From: an uncultured Bacilli bacterium
GTDB taxonomy: Bacteria > Bacillota_I > Bacilli_A > RF39 > UBA660
Reading direction: 5' to 3'
Length of the DNA: 8,173 nt
Assembly: GCA_944327425.1 (NCBI GenBank)
Contig: CALVHJ010000063.1
Coordinates: 1-8,173, forward strand
Positions 1 through 5,174 of this stretch are shown here, in pieces. The translations under genes were made by a program, and so were the position numbers. Position 1 is the stretch's first letter. Every line of letters begins with the position of its first letter. A model generated the notes under the pieces. That model saw only the letters and a list, made by a program, of their open reading frames with translations. It was not told the origin of the DNA and did no database searches.

Positions 1-6
1 TTCCCT

Positions 7-57
7 GAGATTTAAAATTATCTTAATTATAAAGTAATTTTATGTACTTTAAATCTC
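7..57. repeat. Imperfect inverted repeat at left edge
   Basis: GAGATTTAAA at 7-16 is the exact reverse complement of TTTAAATCTC at 48-57. The 31 bp between them are AT-rich and partly self-complementary (CTT at 22-24 against AAG at 32-34). No T-run follows on the minus strand, so it is not a classical terminator for the gene ending at 89. It could be an RNA structure, a site belonging to a gene left of the window, or AT-rich chance. Apart from this, 1-88 shows nothing. Confidence 0.35.
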
Positions 58-88
58 CTTACTTATTCTACACTATTCATACAAATGT

Positions 89-385
89 TTAGATTCTTTC
101 AATGTCTATGATGTCTGACATATTTATTTTTTCACCATCTAATGTTAATAAATTGTTACCAGATTTGCCAACTATGGCAGTATTTATCTTTCCATTTTTA
201 GTATATATTAAAACATTACTTTTATACACATGATGACGTGATGCAAAAATTTGATTAATTTTTTCGGCAACATTTATTTCTTTATTACTTCTTACTTCTT
301 CAGATGAACTGTAATAAACATCAAAATTGTTGCGGATATTTTTATCAATAGGATTGGCATATACTTTTGGTAAATCTTTTTTCAT
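89..385 (-). CDS. Small hypothetical protein (98 aa)
   Basis: I do not recognise this protein. It is predicted cytosolic, with no signal peptide or membrane segment. The first ~45 residues are polar (MKKDLPKVYANPIDKN..., then a Ser/Glu-rich stretch). The second half reads as a short beta-rich module (VLIYTKNGKINTAIVG, then LLTLDGEKINMSDIIDIE), resembling a small barrel or SH3-like fold, but that is only a pattern impression. A GTG at 394 is in frame but lies inside the ribosome binding site. The ATG at 385 has AGAGG 8 nt upstream, so I use it. The gene is divergent from the SEDS gene with 58 nt between the starts, so the two promoters overlap. There is no visible terminator downstream. Coding status looks sound; function is unknown. 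Confidence 0.8.
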   Translation of the reverse strand: MKKDLPKVYANPIDKNIRNNFDVYYSSSEEVRSNKEINVAEKINQIFASRHHVYKSNVLIYTKNGKINTAIVGKSGNNLLTLDGEKINMSDIIDIERI

Positions 386-413
386 TGTTAACACCTCTAT
401 TACATTTTATGAT
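385..413 (+). promoter_or_regulatory. Sigma-A promoter of the SEDS gene
   Basis: TTGTTA (385-390), a 17 bp spacer, and TATGAT (408-413) give a reasonable sigma-A promoter with a start near 420. The -35 box lies across the first codon of the divergent gene. A start near 420 also excludes the in-frame extension of the SEDS gene back to 327, since that stretch would not be transcribed from here. Confidence 0.55.
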
Positions 414-443
414 AAATATAGTAATTTGAAACATAATAATATT

Positions 444-1535
444 ATGAAAGCAAAAGAATTAAAAGATAAATGTTTTATAATAATACCTATTTTGGTTCTT
501 CTTATTATTTCACTAATAAATATGTTTTTTGTTAGTAAAACAATGGATGGATATCAAAATTATTTGTTTAAACAAGCTTTATGGTTTGGCTTGGGTTTTT
601 TAGTGCTTGTTATTTTTACTTTATTAAAATCAAAAATATTTTTTAAGTATAGTAAATATTTGTATTTTATAAATGTTTTACTTCTTATCTTAGTTCTATT
701 TTTTGGAACAACAGTTAATGGTTCAAAAGCTTGGTTTCAATTTCCTTTTTTCTCGTTTCAACCTAGTGAACTTATGAAATTTAGTCTTACTTTATATTTA
801 AGCAATATACTAGCGGGAGCTAAAAAAAATAATATGAAAGATGAATTTAAAATTATATTAAAGGCTTTGTTTATCACTTTAATACCTTCCTTATTTGTTT
901 TTTTAGAACCTGATACAGGAGCAATAATTATTTATTTTATTATATTACTAGGAATGATTTTAGCATATAAAATAAATTATAAATGGTATTTGTTATTAGC
1001 GATATTATTAATAGGGTTAGTTGGGGCTTTTGGATATTTATATTATTTTGAACAGGATTTGTTAATTGATCTTATTGGTACTTCTTTCTTTTATAGAGTA
1101 GATAGATTACTTAGTTTTGTTAATAATGACTCTTTTCAATTAGATAGAGCTTTAATTTCTATTGGGACTGCTAAATTTTTTGGTACTAGTAAGGGAGTGT
1201 ATATTCCTGAGGCTCCTACTGATTTTATTGTTGCTTACTCTATTAGTAAGCTTGGGATATTTAGTTTTATTATCATTTTAGTTAGTTTTTTGGTATTAGA
1301 TATTTATTTCTTTATAAAATTGTTTAAAACTAAAATAATTAAACATAAACTATTTATTGCGGGTTTTTTAGCGATGTTTATTTTTGCACAAATACAAAAT
1401 ATAGGAATGAATTTAGGTGTACTTCCTATAATTGGTTTACCACTTCCTTTTGTTAGTTATGGTGGTACTAATATAATTGTTTATTTTATGTTTTTGGGGA
1501 TACTTATGAATTTAGAAGATAGATTTAAGAAATAA
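444..1535 (+). CDS. SEDS family protein (FtsW/RodA/SpoVE)
   Basis: Polytopic membrane protein of 363 aa with about ten hydrophobic segments, of the size usual for SEDS glycosyltransferases, which polymerise lipid II into glycan strands together with a class B PBP. Family landmarks are in order: GSKAWF at 93-98, FSFQPSELMKF at 103-113, EPDTGA at 155-160, the PEAPTDF segment whose Asp260 aligns with the essential SEDS aspartate, and PLPFVSYGG at 333-341. The segment after Asp260 (FIVAYSISKLG) lacks the Glu residues of the usual IGEELG motif, so this is a diverged member. I cannot tell RodA from FtsW. ATG 444 is chosen because the protein begins Met-Lys just before the first helix; its ribosome site is weak. 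TTG 426 is an alternative. No PBP gene is adjacent, and no terminator is seen after the stop. Confidence 0.93.
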   Translation: MKAKELKDKCFIIIPILVLLIISLINMFFVSKTMDGYQNYLFKQALWFGLGFLVLVIFTLLKSKIFFKYSKYLYFINVLLLILVLFFGTTVNGSKAWFQFPFFSFQPSELMKFSLTLYLSNILAGAKKNNMKDEFKIILKALFITLIPSLFVFLEPDTGAIIIYFIILLGMILAYKINYKWYLLLAILLIGLVGAFGYLYYFEQDLLIDLIGTSFFYRVDRLLSFVNNDSFQLDRALISIGTAKFFGTSKGVYIPEAPTDFIVAYSISKLGIFSFIIILVSFLVLDIYFFIKLFKTKIIKHKLFIAGFLAMFIFAQIQNIGMNLGVLPIIGLPLPFVSYGGTNIIVYFMFLGILMNLEDRFKK

Positions 1536-1546
1536 AGATTTAATAT

Positions 1547-1599
1547 ATGGGCAATATACAGAAATTTTTGTTGACTATTTAAAATATTAATAGTATAAC
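1547..1599 (+). repeat. Promoter cassette copy A (direct repeat)
   Basis: Copy A of a duplicated promoter cassette. The first 30 bp (ATGGGCAATATA, C, AGAAATTTTTG, TTGACT) match copy B at 2106-2135 with one difference. Over 52 bp the two copies agree at 45 positions; most differences lie in the promoter spacer. The repeated block upstream of the -35 box has weak dyad character (CAAnA...TnTTG) and could be the operator of the neighbouring XRE regulator. That assignment is inference. Confidence 0.85.
1571..1599 (+). promoter_or_regulatory. Promoter A, antisense to the regulator
   Basis: TTGACT (1571-1576), 17 bp, TATAAC (1594-1599): a near-consensus sigma-A promoter. The predicted start, near 1606, falls on the stop codon of the minus-strand regulator, so transcription would run antisense through that gene. 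No plus-strand gene begins downstream before 2205. It may be a relic of the duplication that made the two cassettes, the promoter of a short antisense RNA, or a promoter that becomes productive after an inversion. Confidence 0.7.
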
Positions 1600-1603
1600 T
1601 TTA

Positions 1604-2056
1604 TTATGATTGAAAACCTTTAACTTTAATTTTACCTAAAAGATAATCAGCAGATATGTTGTATTTTTTACAGATGGTATATAGATGTGAAGTTGATATT
1701 AAACGTTTACCATGTTCATATTCAGAAATAGCTGAATTAGAGCATTGTAGAACTTCTGAGAGTTTGGCTTGAGTTATTTTATTTGCTTTGCGAAATTCTT
1801 TTAGTCTGACACTAAATAAATGCTTATCAATCTCTTTTTTATAATTTTTATATTTTTTATTATTACTTAAGCTAAAAACAAAATCAAGTGATATATCAAA
1901 ATAATTACATAATGAATTTAAATGTTTTAAAGGTATTGGTAAGTAGCCATTAATGTATTTTCCTAATGTGCTTCTATCTATTTCTACATATTTACCAAGG
2001 CTTGTAATTGTTATATTATCTTTTTCACATATTTCTTGAATTTTATTTATATACAT
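1604..2056 (-). CDS. Tandem-HTH XRE family regulator (150 aa)
   Basis: DNA-binding transcriptional regulator with two Cro/C1-type helix-turn-helix domains and little else. Domain 1 is residues ~3-63 (ITSLGKYVEIDRSTLGKYIN is its helix 2-3 region). Domain 2 is ~84-141 (ITQAKLSEVLQCSNSAISEY, then the family-typical closing ISADYLLG). The reading frame extends to a TTG at 2092, but ATG 2056 has GGTGA 5 nt upstream and fits the domain start, so I use it. The last codons (KVKGFQ, 1609-1626) are one arm of an 18 bp inverted repeat whose other arm is the leader of the surface gene. The gene is divergent from that surface gene, and the repeated block at 2106-2135 sits between the two sets of -35 boxes, as expected for an autoregulated operator. 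It is probably the surface gene's regulator; activator or repressor cannot be told. Confidence 0.9.
   Translation of the reverse strand: MYINKIQEICEKDNITITSLGKYVEIDRSTLGKYINGYLPIPLKHLNSLCNYFDISLDFVFSLSNNKKYKNYKKEIDKHLFSVRLKEFRKANKITQAKLSEVLQCSNSAISEYEHGKRLISTSHLYTICKKYNISADYLLGKIKVKGFQS
1606..1669 (+). ncRNA. Candidate short antisense RNA from promoter A
   Basis: If promoter A fires, the RNA would carry at about +4 to +21 the bases of 1609-1626. These can pair over 18 consecutive positions (17 Watson-Crick and one G-U) with the first 18 nt of the surface gene mRNA (2165-2182), just upstream of that gene's ribosome site. A weak hairpin, CAGCA (1648-1652) with TGTTG (1657-1661), is followed by TATTTTTT (1662-1669) and could end the RNA at ~64 nt. 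This hairpin lies within regulator codons, so it may be accidental. The end is uncertain and the RNA itself is inferred. Confidence 0.3.
1609..1626. repeat. Inverted repeat arm 1 (18 bp)
   Basis: ATTGAAAACCTTTAACTT. Its reverse complement matches 2165-2182 at 17 of 18 bases. It begins 9 nt after the -10 box of promoter A and encodes the penultimate residues of the regulator on the minus strand. The arms bound a 574 bp segment holding almost all of the regulator and promoter B. Confidence 0.8.
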
Positions 2057-2074
2057 TTTAATCACCAAATTTAT

Positions 2075-2103
2075 TTTATAAAAAAGAAGCAATTAATACT
2101 TAA
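2075..2103 (-). promoter_or_regulatory. Probable promoter of the XRE regulator
   Basis: On the minus strand TTAAGT (2103-2098), 17 bp, then TATAAA (2080-2075). The -35 box is poor and the -10 good. The start would be near 2068, leaving a very short leader before ATG 2056. It is back to back with promoter B across the repeated block, so one bound protein could control both. Confidence 0.4.
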
Positions 2104-2105
2104 GA

Positions 2106-2158
2106 ATGGGCAATATATAGAAATTTTTGTTGACTTAAAAGAATATCAATAGTATAAT
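2106..2158 (+). repeat. Promoter cassette copy B (direct repeat)
   Basis: Copy B of the cassette at 1547-1599, in the same orientation, 559 bp away. The best-conserved part is the 30 bp at 2106-2135, which ends with the -35 box. It lies in the divergent intergenic region between the regulator and the surface gene and is the likeliest operator in the window. Confidence 0.85.
2130..2158 (+). promoter_or_regulatory. Promoter B of the surface protein gene
   Basis: TTGACT (2130-2135), 17 bp, TATAAT (2153-2158): one mismatch from consensus. The predicted start, near 2165, gives a leader of about 40 nt that begins with inverted repeat arm 2 and ends with the ribosome site AGGTAGG (2190-2196). Confidence 0.85.
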
Positions 2159-2164
2159 TGTGTT

Positions 2165-2182
2165 AAGTTAAGGGTTTTCAAT
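2165..2182. repeat. Inverted repeat arm 2 (18 bp)
   Basis: AAGTTAAGGGTTTTCAAT, the partner of 1609-1626 with one mismatch. As RNA it would form the very 5' end of the surface protein mRNA, finishing 7 nt before the ribosome site that starts near 2190. Confidence 0.8.
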
Positions 2183-2204
2183 TTTATGAAGGTAGGTTAT
2201 AAAA

Positions 2205-3536
2205 TTGAAAAATGATATAATATTTGAGAAAATACATTCTAATAAAAATAGAATATCCTTTTTTATTGGTATTGTCTGTGTAGTAGTACTTCTTATTACA
2301 TTAGTATTAACTAATTCTTTAGCAAAATACCGAAGTACGGCATCAGTACCTATAGTAGATAGCGAAGTTAATTATGTAAGACCTGATTTAGATGTAGTAG
2401 CATTATATATTGATGGAGTGCAAGCAAGTGAATTAGATAGTTCTAAAAACTATACTCTTGATACAAATAATAGCATCTGTACTTATAAAGATGGTAGTAG
2501 TATAGATAATTTGACATTAAACTATGATAGTGAAACAGGAAGTTTAAGTATTAATCCTTTTACAACCAGAGGCACTAAATGTTATTTATATTTTGAAGAA
2601 GCAGAATTAATAAAAGATACTTTGTTATCATATTATCCAACTGTCTTAACAAGAACAGATTTTAGTACGACTGTAACCAATACTACAACAGGGACTATAT
2701 ATAAATCAGCAGATGAAAGTCAATATGATAATGATGGAGAAGTATACTATTTTGCTGGAAATCCTACCGATAACTGGGTATCATTTGCAGGTTATTACTG
2801 GAGAATAATTAGAATTAACGGAGATGGCACAATAAGGATTATCTATAGCGGAACAAGTATAGTGACAACAGGAACAGAGACGCAGATAACCACCAGTAGA
2901 TTTAATAGCCTGAGTAATAATAACATGTATGTAGGATACATGTATACGAGCGGAGAGGTACATGGAGTAGTAATAAGTAGTACCATCAAGGAAGTACTAG
3001 AAAGCTGGTATTCAGCAAATATTGCAAATACCGGTTATTCAAATTACATAGATACAAATGCCGGATTCTGTAATGATCGAACACCATATAGTGGAACAGG
3101 GACAGGAACATCAACAACCTATTATGGAGCATATAATAGATTATCTACCAATAAAATACCAACATTCGGATGTAGTGATGAAAGTAACGATGTATTCACA
3201 GTAGGTAGTAGTAATAAAGGAAACAAAGCATTAACCTATCCAGTAGGACTCATCACCGCGGATGAAGTAGCATATGCAGGAGGAGTGTATGGAACAAATA
3301 ATAGTAGTTATTACTTATACACAAACCAATATTACTGGACAATGTCTCCATATAATTACAATGGAGAAACTGCCTACGAATTTTTAGTAGATGCATCTGG
3401 CTTTCTTAATTACACTGGAGTAAATAGGCCAGGTGTAGATATATCACGGGGTGTGCGCCCAGTAATCAATCTGAAGGCTACAACCACAATTTCCAGTGGT
3501 AATGGTACTGCTTCTTCACCATTTGTAATAAATTAA
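2205..3536 (+). CDS. Membrane-anchored extracellular protein, DUF6273-like C-terminus
   Basis: Likely surface protein of 443 aa. Residues 1-16 are cytosolic and 17-36 form one transmembrane or signal-anchor helix. It is followed by NSLAKYRSTAS, reminiscent of the post-signal segment of SipW-dependent TasA/camelysin-type proteins. The exported part is rich in Thr, Ser, Asn, Tyr and Gly. Cys92/Cys126 and Cys289/Cys323 could form two disulfides. A YYWRIIRINGDGTIRIIY motif (197-214) and a C-terminal block, YYWTMSPYNYNGE... to GVRPVINLK (376-424), resemble the FISUMP/DUF6273-type domains of gut Firmicutes surface proteins; this is from memory of the pattern. There is a Gly-Thr run at ~296-306. The start is TTG with AGGTAGG 8 nt upstream; no in-frame ATG is close. 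Codons favour A-ending forms (GTA, GCA, GGA, ACA, ATA) more than the SEDS gene does, hinting at a different history. Ligand and role are unknown. Confidence 0.85.
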   Translation: MKNDIIFEKIHSNKNRISFFIGIVCVVVLLITLVLTNSLAKYRSTASVPIVDSEVNYVRPDLDVVALYIDGVQASELDSSKNYTLDTNNSICTYKDGSSIDNLTLNYDSETGSLSINPFTTRGTKCYLYFEEAELIKDTLLSYYPTVLTRTDFSTTVTNTTTGTIYKSADESQYDNDGEVYYFAGNPTDNWVSFAGYYWRIIRINGDGTIRIIYSGTSIVTTGTETQITTSRFNSLSNNNMYVGYMYTSGEVHGVVISSTIKEVLESWYSANIANTGYSNYIDTNAGFCNDRTPYSGTGTGTSTTYYGAYNRLSTNKIPTFGCSDESNDVFTVGSSNKGNKALTYPVGLITADEVAYAGGVYGTNNSSYYLYTNQYYWTMSPYNYNGETAYEFLVDASGFLNYTGVNRPGVDISRGVRPVINLKATTTISSGNGTASSPFVIN

Positions 3537-3543
3537 ATGATAT

Positions 3544-3578
3544 AGGCATTAACTTTAGTGGTTAATGCCTTATTTATT
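3544..3578 (+). terminator. Terminator of the surface protein gene
   Basis: AGGCATTAAC (3544-3553) and GTTAATGCCT (3561-3570) form a perfect 10 bp stem with a 7 nt loop, followed by the interrupted T-rich tract TATTTATT. It starts 8 nt after the stop codon and separates the surface gene from the small-RNA promoter. Confidence 0.8.
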
Positions 3579-3591
3579 GTAAAACTTTTGC

Positions 3592-3620
3592 TTGACAAAT
3601 ACTGTTTTTTGTTGTAATAT
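3592..3620 (+). promoter_or_regulatory. Strong promoter of the candidate small RNA
   Basis: A perfect TTGACA (3592-3597), 17 bp, and TAATAT (3615-3620). This is among the best promoters in the window, yet no protein gene follows on the plus strand. The predicted start is near 3627, two to three bases before a long stem. An alternative -10, TATACT at 3618-3623, would have a 20 bp spacer and is less likely. Confidence 0.8.
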
Positions 3621-3626
3621 ACTTTC

Positions 3627-3757
3627 TCGAACATTTAATTTGTTTGAATATTCTTTTCCATTCTTTGATATACTTCCTTTACTTAACTAATATCAAATTC
3701 TACTAATTCAAACAATAAATGTTTTTTTATGTATTTGAAGCCCTTTGGGCTTTTTTA
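3627..3757 (+). ncRNA. Candidate structured small RNA
   Basis: Between a near-consensus promoter and a terminator there is no reading frame but clear secondary structure. The 5' arm (3630-3649) pairs with 3706-3723: 8 bp (AACATTTA/TAAATGTT), a 2 nt bulge, then 10 bp (TTGTTTGAAT/ATTCAAACAA). Inside, TTTGATAT (3664-3671) pairs with ATATCAAA (3690-3697), leaving an 18 nt loop containing ACUUCCUUUACUU, which resembles the anti-Shine-Dalgarno end of 16S rRNA. The 5' strand of the internal loop carries UUCUUUUCC. Seven T's (3722-3728) directly follow the outer stem, so the stem may itself be the terminator (~102 nt); otherwise the RNA ends at the next hairpin (~130 nt). The 5' bases TCGAACA can also pair with TGTTTGA (3641-3647), an alternative fold competing with the long stem. 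I do not recognise an RNA family; it is too short for 6S RNA. Pyrimidine-rich loops suggest a trans-acting regulator, by inference. Confidence 0.6.
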
Positions 3758-3760
3758 TTT
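3738..3760 (+). terminator. Intrinsic terminator, plus strand
   Basis: AAGCCC (3738-3743), loop TTT, GGGCTT (3747-3752), then a run of T's broken by one A (to 3760). It is the only GC-rich hairpin in this AT-rich gap. The T-run is on the plus strand only, so it ends the small RNA and any read-through, protecting the convergent cdaR end. Confidence 0.85.
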
Positions 3761-3765
3761 AATTT

Positions 3766-3799
3766 AAAAAAACTTAATAGTTTTGGGCTATTAAGTTTT
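3766..3799 (-). terminator. Terminator of the cdaA-cdaR operon
   Basis: A 12 bp perfect stem, AAAACTTAATAG (3769-3780) with CTATTAAGTTTT (3788-3799), and a 7 nt loop. On the minus strand the stem ends in a run of seven T's (3772-3766). The stem overlaps the cdaR stop codon by two bases. It closes the operon, so no third gene such as glmM is co-transcribed. Confidence 0.8.
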
Positions 3800-5174
3800 A
3801 ATTTTGAGTTATACGCACTCTTATAGTTGAAGCTGAGGCAACAAAGTTTAATTTTGGATCATTATTTTCAATTTTTACCTCTACATCATATTCTCCAGGT
3901 TCAGTATAACCTTCAAGATCAATATAAGCATTAATATCAGATGCATCAATTCCATCAATTACAGATTGTACACCTTTAACTATAACTGGAACACTATTAG
4001 TTCCAACAATATTAGCAGTATAACCACTAGCAAGGTTACGGCTTGAAATAGTAGTTATTTCTAATTCTTTTTGACGCTCATCACCAAATGTTACCGTAAT
4101 GCTAGCATTGTTTTCACTTAAGGCTCTAACTCCTGTTGGTCTGTCAATTCTAACATTGTAGCTTCTAGTACCATTTGCTCCTTCACCATCAACATTTATT
4201 GTTACTGGAACACTAGTAATATTGCTTATCTCCTCTTCATCACCATAAATAGTTATGGAATAAGCATTGCTATTATTAACTAAGATAGAGGCGATAGCTT
4301 TTCCTGTTACTAAAGTACCCGTTGTTCTAACTTCAATTGGTACACTTTTTGAGTATGTATCTAAATTAACCGTGGCTGTTAGAGTACTTGAAACAATTTC
4401 AATGTTGTCTAATACTTCACCTTGGGAATTGTAAGCTACAACTAAAATGTCATCAATTGTATAAGTACCAACATCACTTAATGAAGAATTACTTAAGTCA
4501 ATTAAAGCTTTAACCGTAGCTATTTCTCTAATAGCATCTTCGCTTCCTTTTACAACTACTTCACTTTGCGATAATTCTACTGATTCTACACTTAACTCTT
4601 CACTTAAATATTGTTCGTTAATAAGATCATAATTAAGAGTTTTTATTTCACTTATTTTGTCTTTTATCGTTACAGATACATAAGATGGATCTAATTTATA
4701 GTCAATTGAATCAATTGATTTAGTATACGATAAATAAACACGATATGCTGAATCTCTTGCTTCATAGTCTGATAAATCTAAAATAACGTTATTGGTTCCT
4801 AGTTGTTTAGCTAAATATATATCACTTTTTCGACCTATTAAAACAATATCAACAGTATCAGGTATACCTTCAACAACATATGCTTCTTCATTATAATTTA
4901 CTGTTACAGGAACATTGGTAATAACTTCAGCTTCTGATTCGACTAAGTTTATTACTTTACTATCAATTAATAAGAAGACAATTACAGCGAGAATTAAGGA
5001 AACATAAATCATGAAATTAGGACGATTAAAAATATAATCTAATTTTAAATTGTGAGACTTTAAGTATTCCTTAATATTAAAAATTAAACGACTAATTGGT
5101 GTAACAATTAAACGATCTATTAGACGATATATACCCATAAAGAAACGGGCGATGGCCTTTAATACCTTCTTCAT
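3798..5174 (-). CDS. cdaR: CdaR, YbbR-domain regulator of CdaA
   Basis: Membrane-anchored regulator of the diadenylate cyclase encoded just upstream; the family binds CdaA and modulates c-di-AMP synthesis. The 458 aa fit the family. Residues 1-52 are a basic, amphipathic cytosolic extension (MKKVLKAIARFFMGIYRLID...), 53-70 form a transmembrane helix (IYVSLILAVIVFLLI), and the rest is extracytoplasmic with four YbbR-like beta repeats at roughly 86-170, 180-270, 277-364 and 370-456. Repeat signatures include VPVTVNYNEE near 88, VPIEVRTTGTL near 278 and the closing IDLEGYTEPGEYDVEVKI. The ATG overlaps the cdaA stop as TAATG, and its ribosome site AGGTGA lies within the last codons of cdaA, so the two are translationally coupled. 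The N-terminal extension is longer than I recall for the Bacillus protein, so an extra membrane-surface contact is possible. Confidence 0.93.
   Translation of the reverse strand: MKKVLKAIARFFMGIYRLIDRLIVTPISRLIFNIKEYLKSHNLKLDYIFNRPNFMIYVSLILAVIVFLLIDSKVINLVESEAEVITNVPVTVNYNEEAYVVEGIPDTVDIVLIGRKSDIYLAKQLGTNNVILDLSDYEARDSAYRVYLSYTKSIDSIDYKLDPSYVSVTIKDKISEIKTLNYDLINEQYLSEELSVESVELSQSEVVVKGSEDAIREIATVKALIDLSNSSLSDVGTYTIDDILVVAYNSQGEVLDNIEIVSSTLTATVNLDTYSKSVPIEVRTTGTLVTGKAIASILVNNSNAYSITIYGDEEEISNITSVPVTINVDGEGANGTRSYNVRIDRPTGVRALSENNASITVTFGDERQKELEITTISSRNLASGYTANIVGTNSVPVIVKGVQSVIDGIDASDINAYIDLEGYTEPGEYDVEVKIENNDPKLNFVASASTIRVRITQN

Noticed and set aside
327..443. N-terminal extension of the SEDS gene by 39 codons
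   Set aside because: It overlaps the divergent gene and lies upstream of the predicted transcription start near 420. ATG 444 fits the family's N-terminus.
1536..1570. Terminator for the SEDS gene
   Set aside because: No hairpin with a T-run was found between the stop codon and promoter A.
2057..2092. N-terminal extension of the XRE regulator to a TTG
   Set aside because: The extension spans its predicted -10 box and adds nothing to the HTH domain. ATG 2056 has a proper ribosome site.
2781..2963. 60-codon minus-strand open frame inside the surface protein gene
   Set aside because: It lies wholly within a well-supported gene on the other strand, and has no ribosome site or recognisable product.
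2800..3536. Diversity-generating retroelement target in the surface gene
   Set aside because: The C-terminal motif looks loosely C-lectin-like, but no reverse transcriptase, template repeat or matching variable repeat is present in the window.
3627..3757. Identification of the small RNA as 6S RNA or a known riboswitch
   Set aside because: Too short for 6S RNA, lacking its long open bubble, and no protein gene follows that a riboswitch could control.
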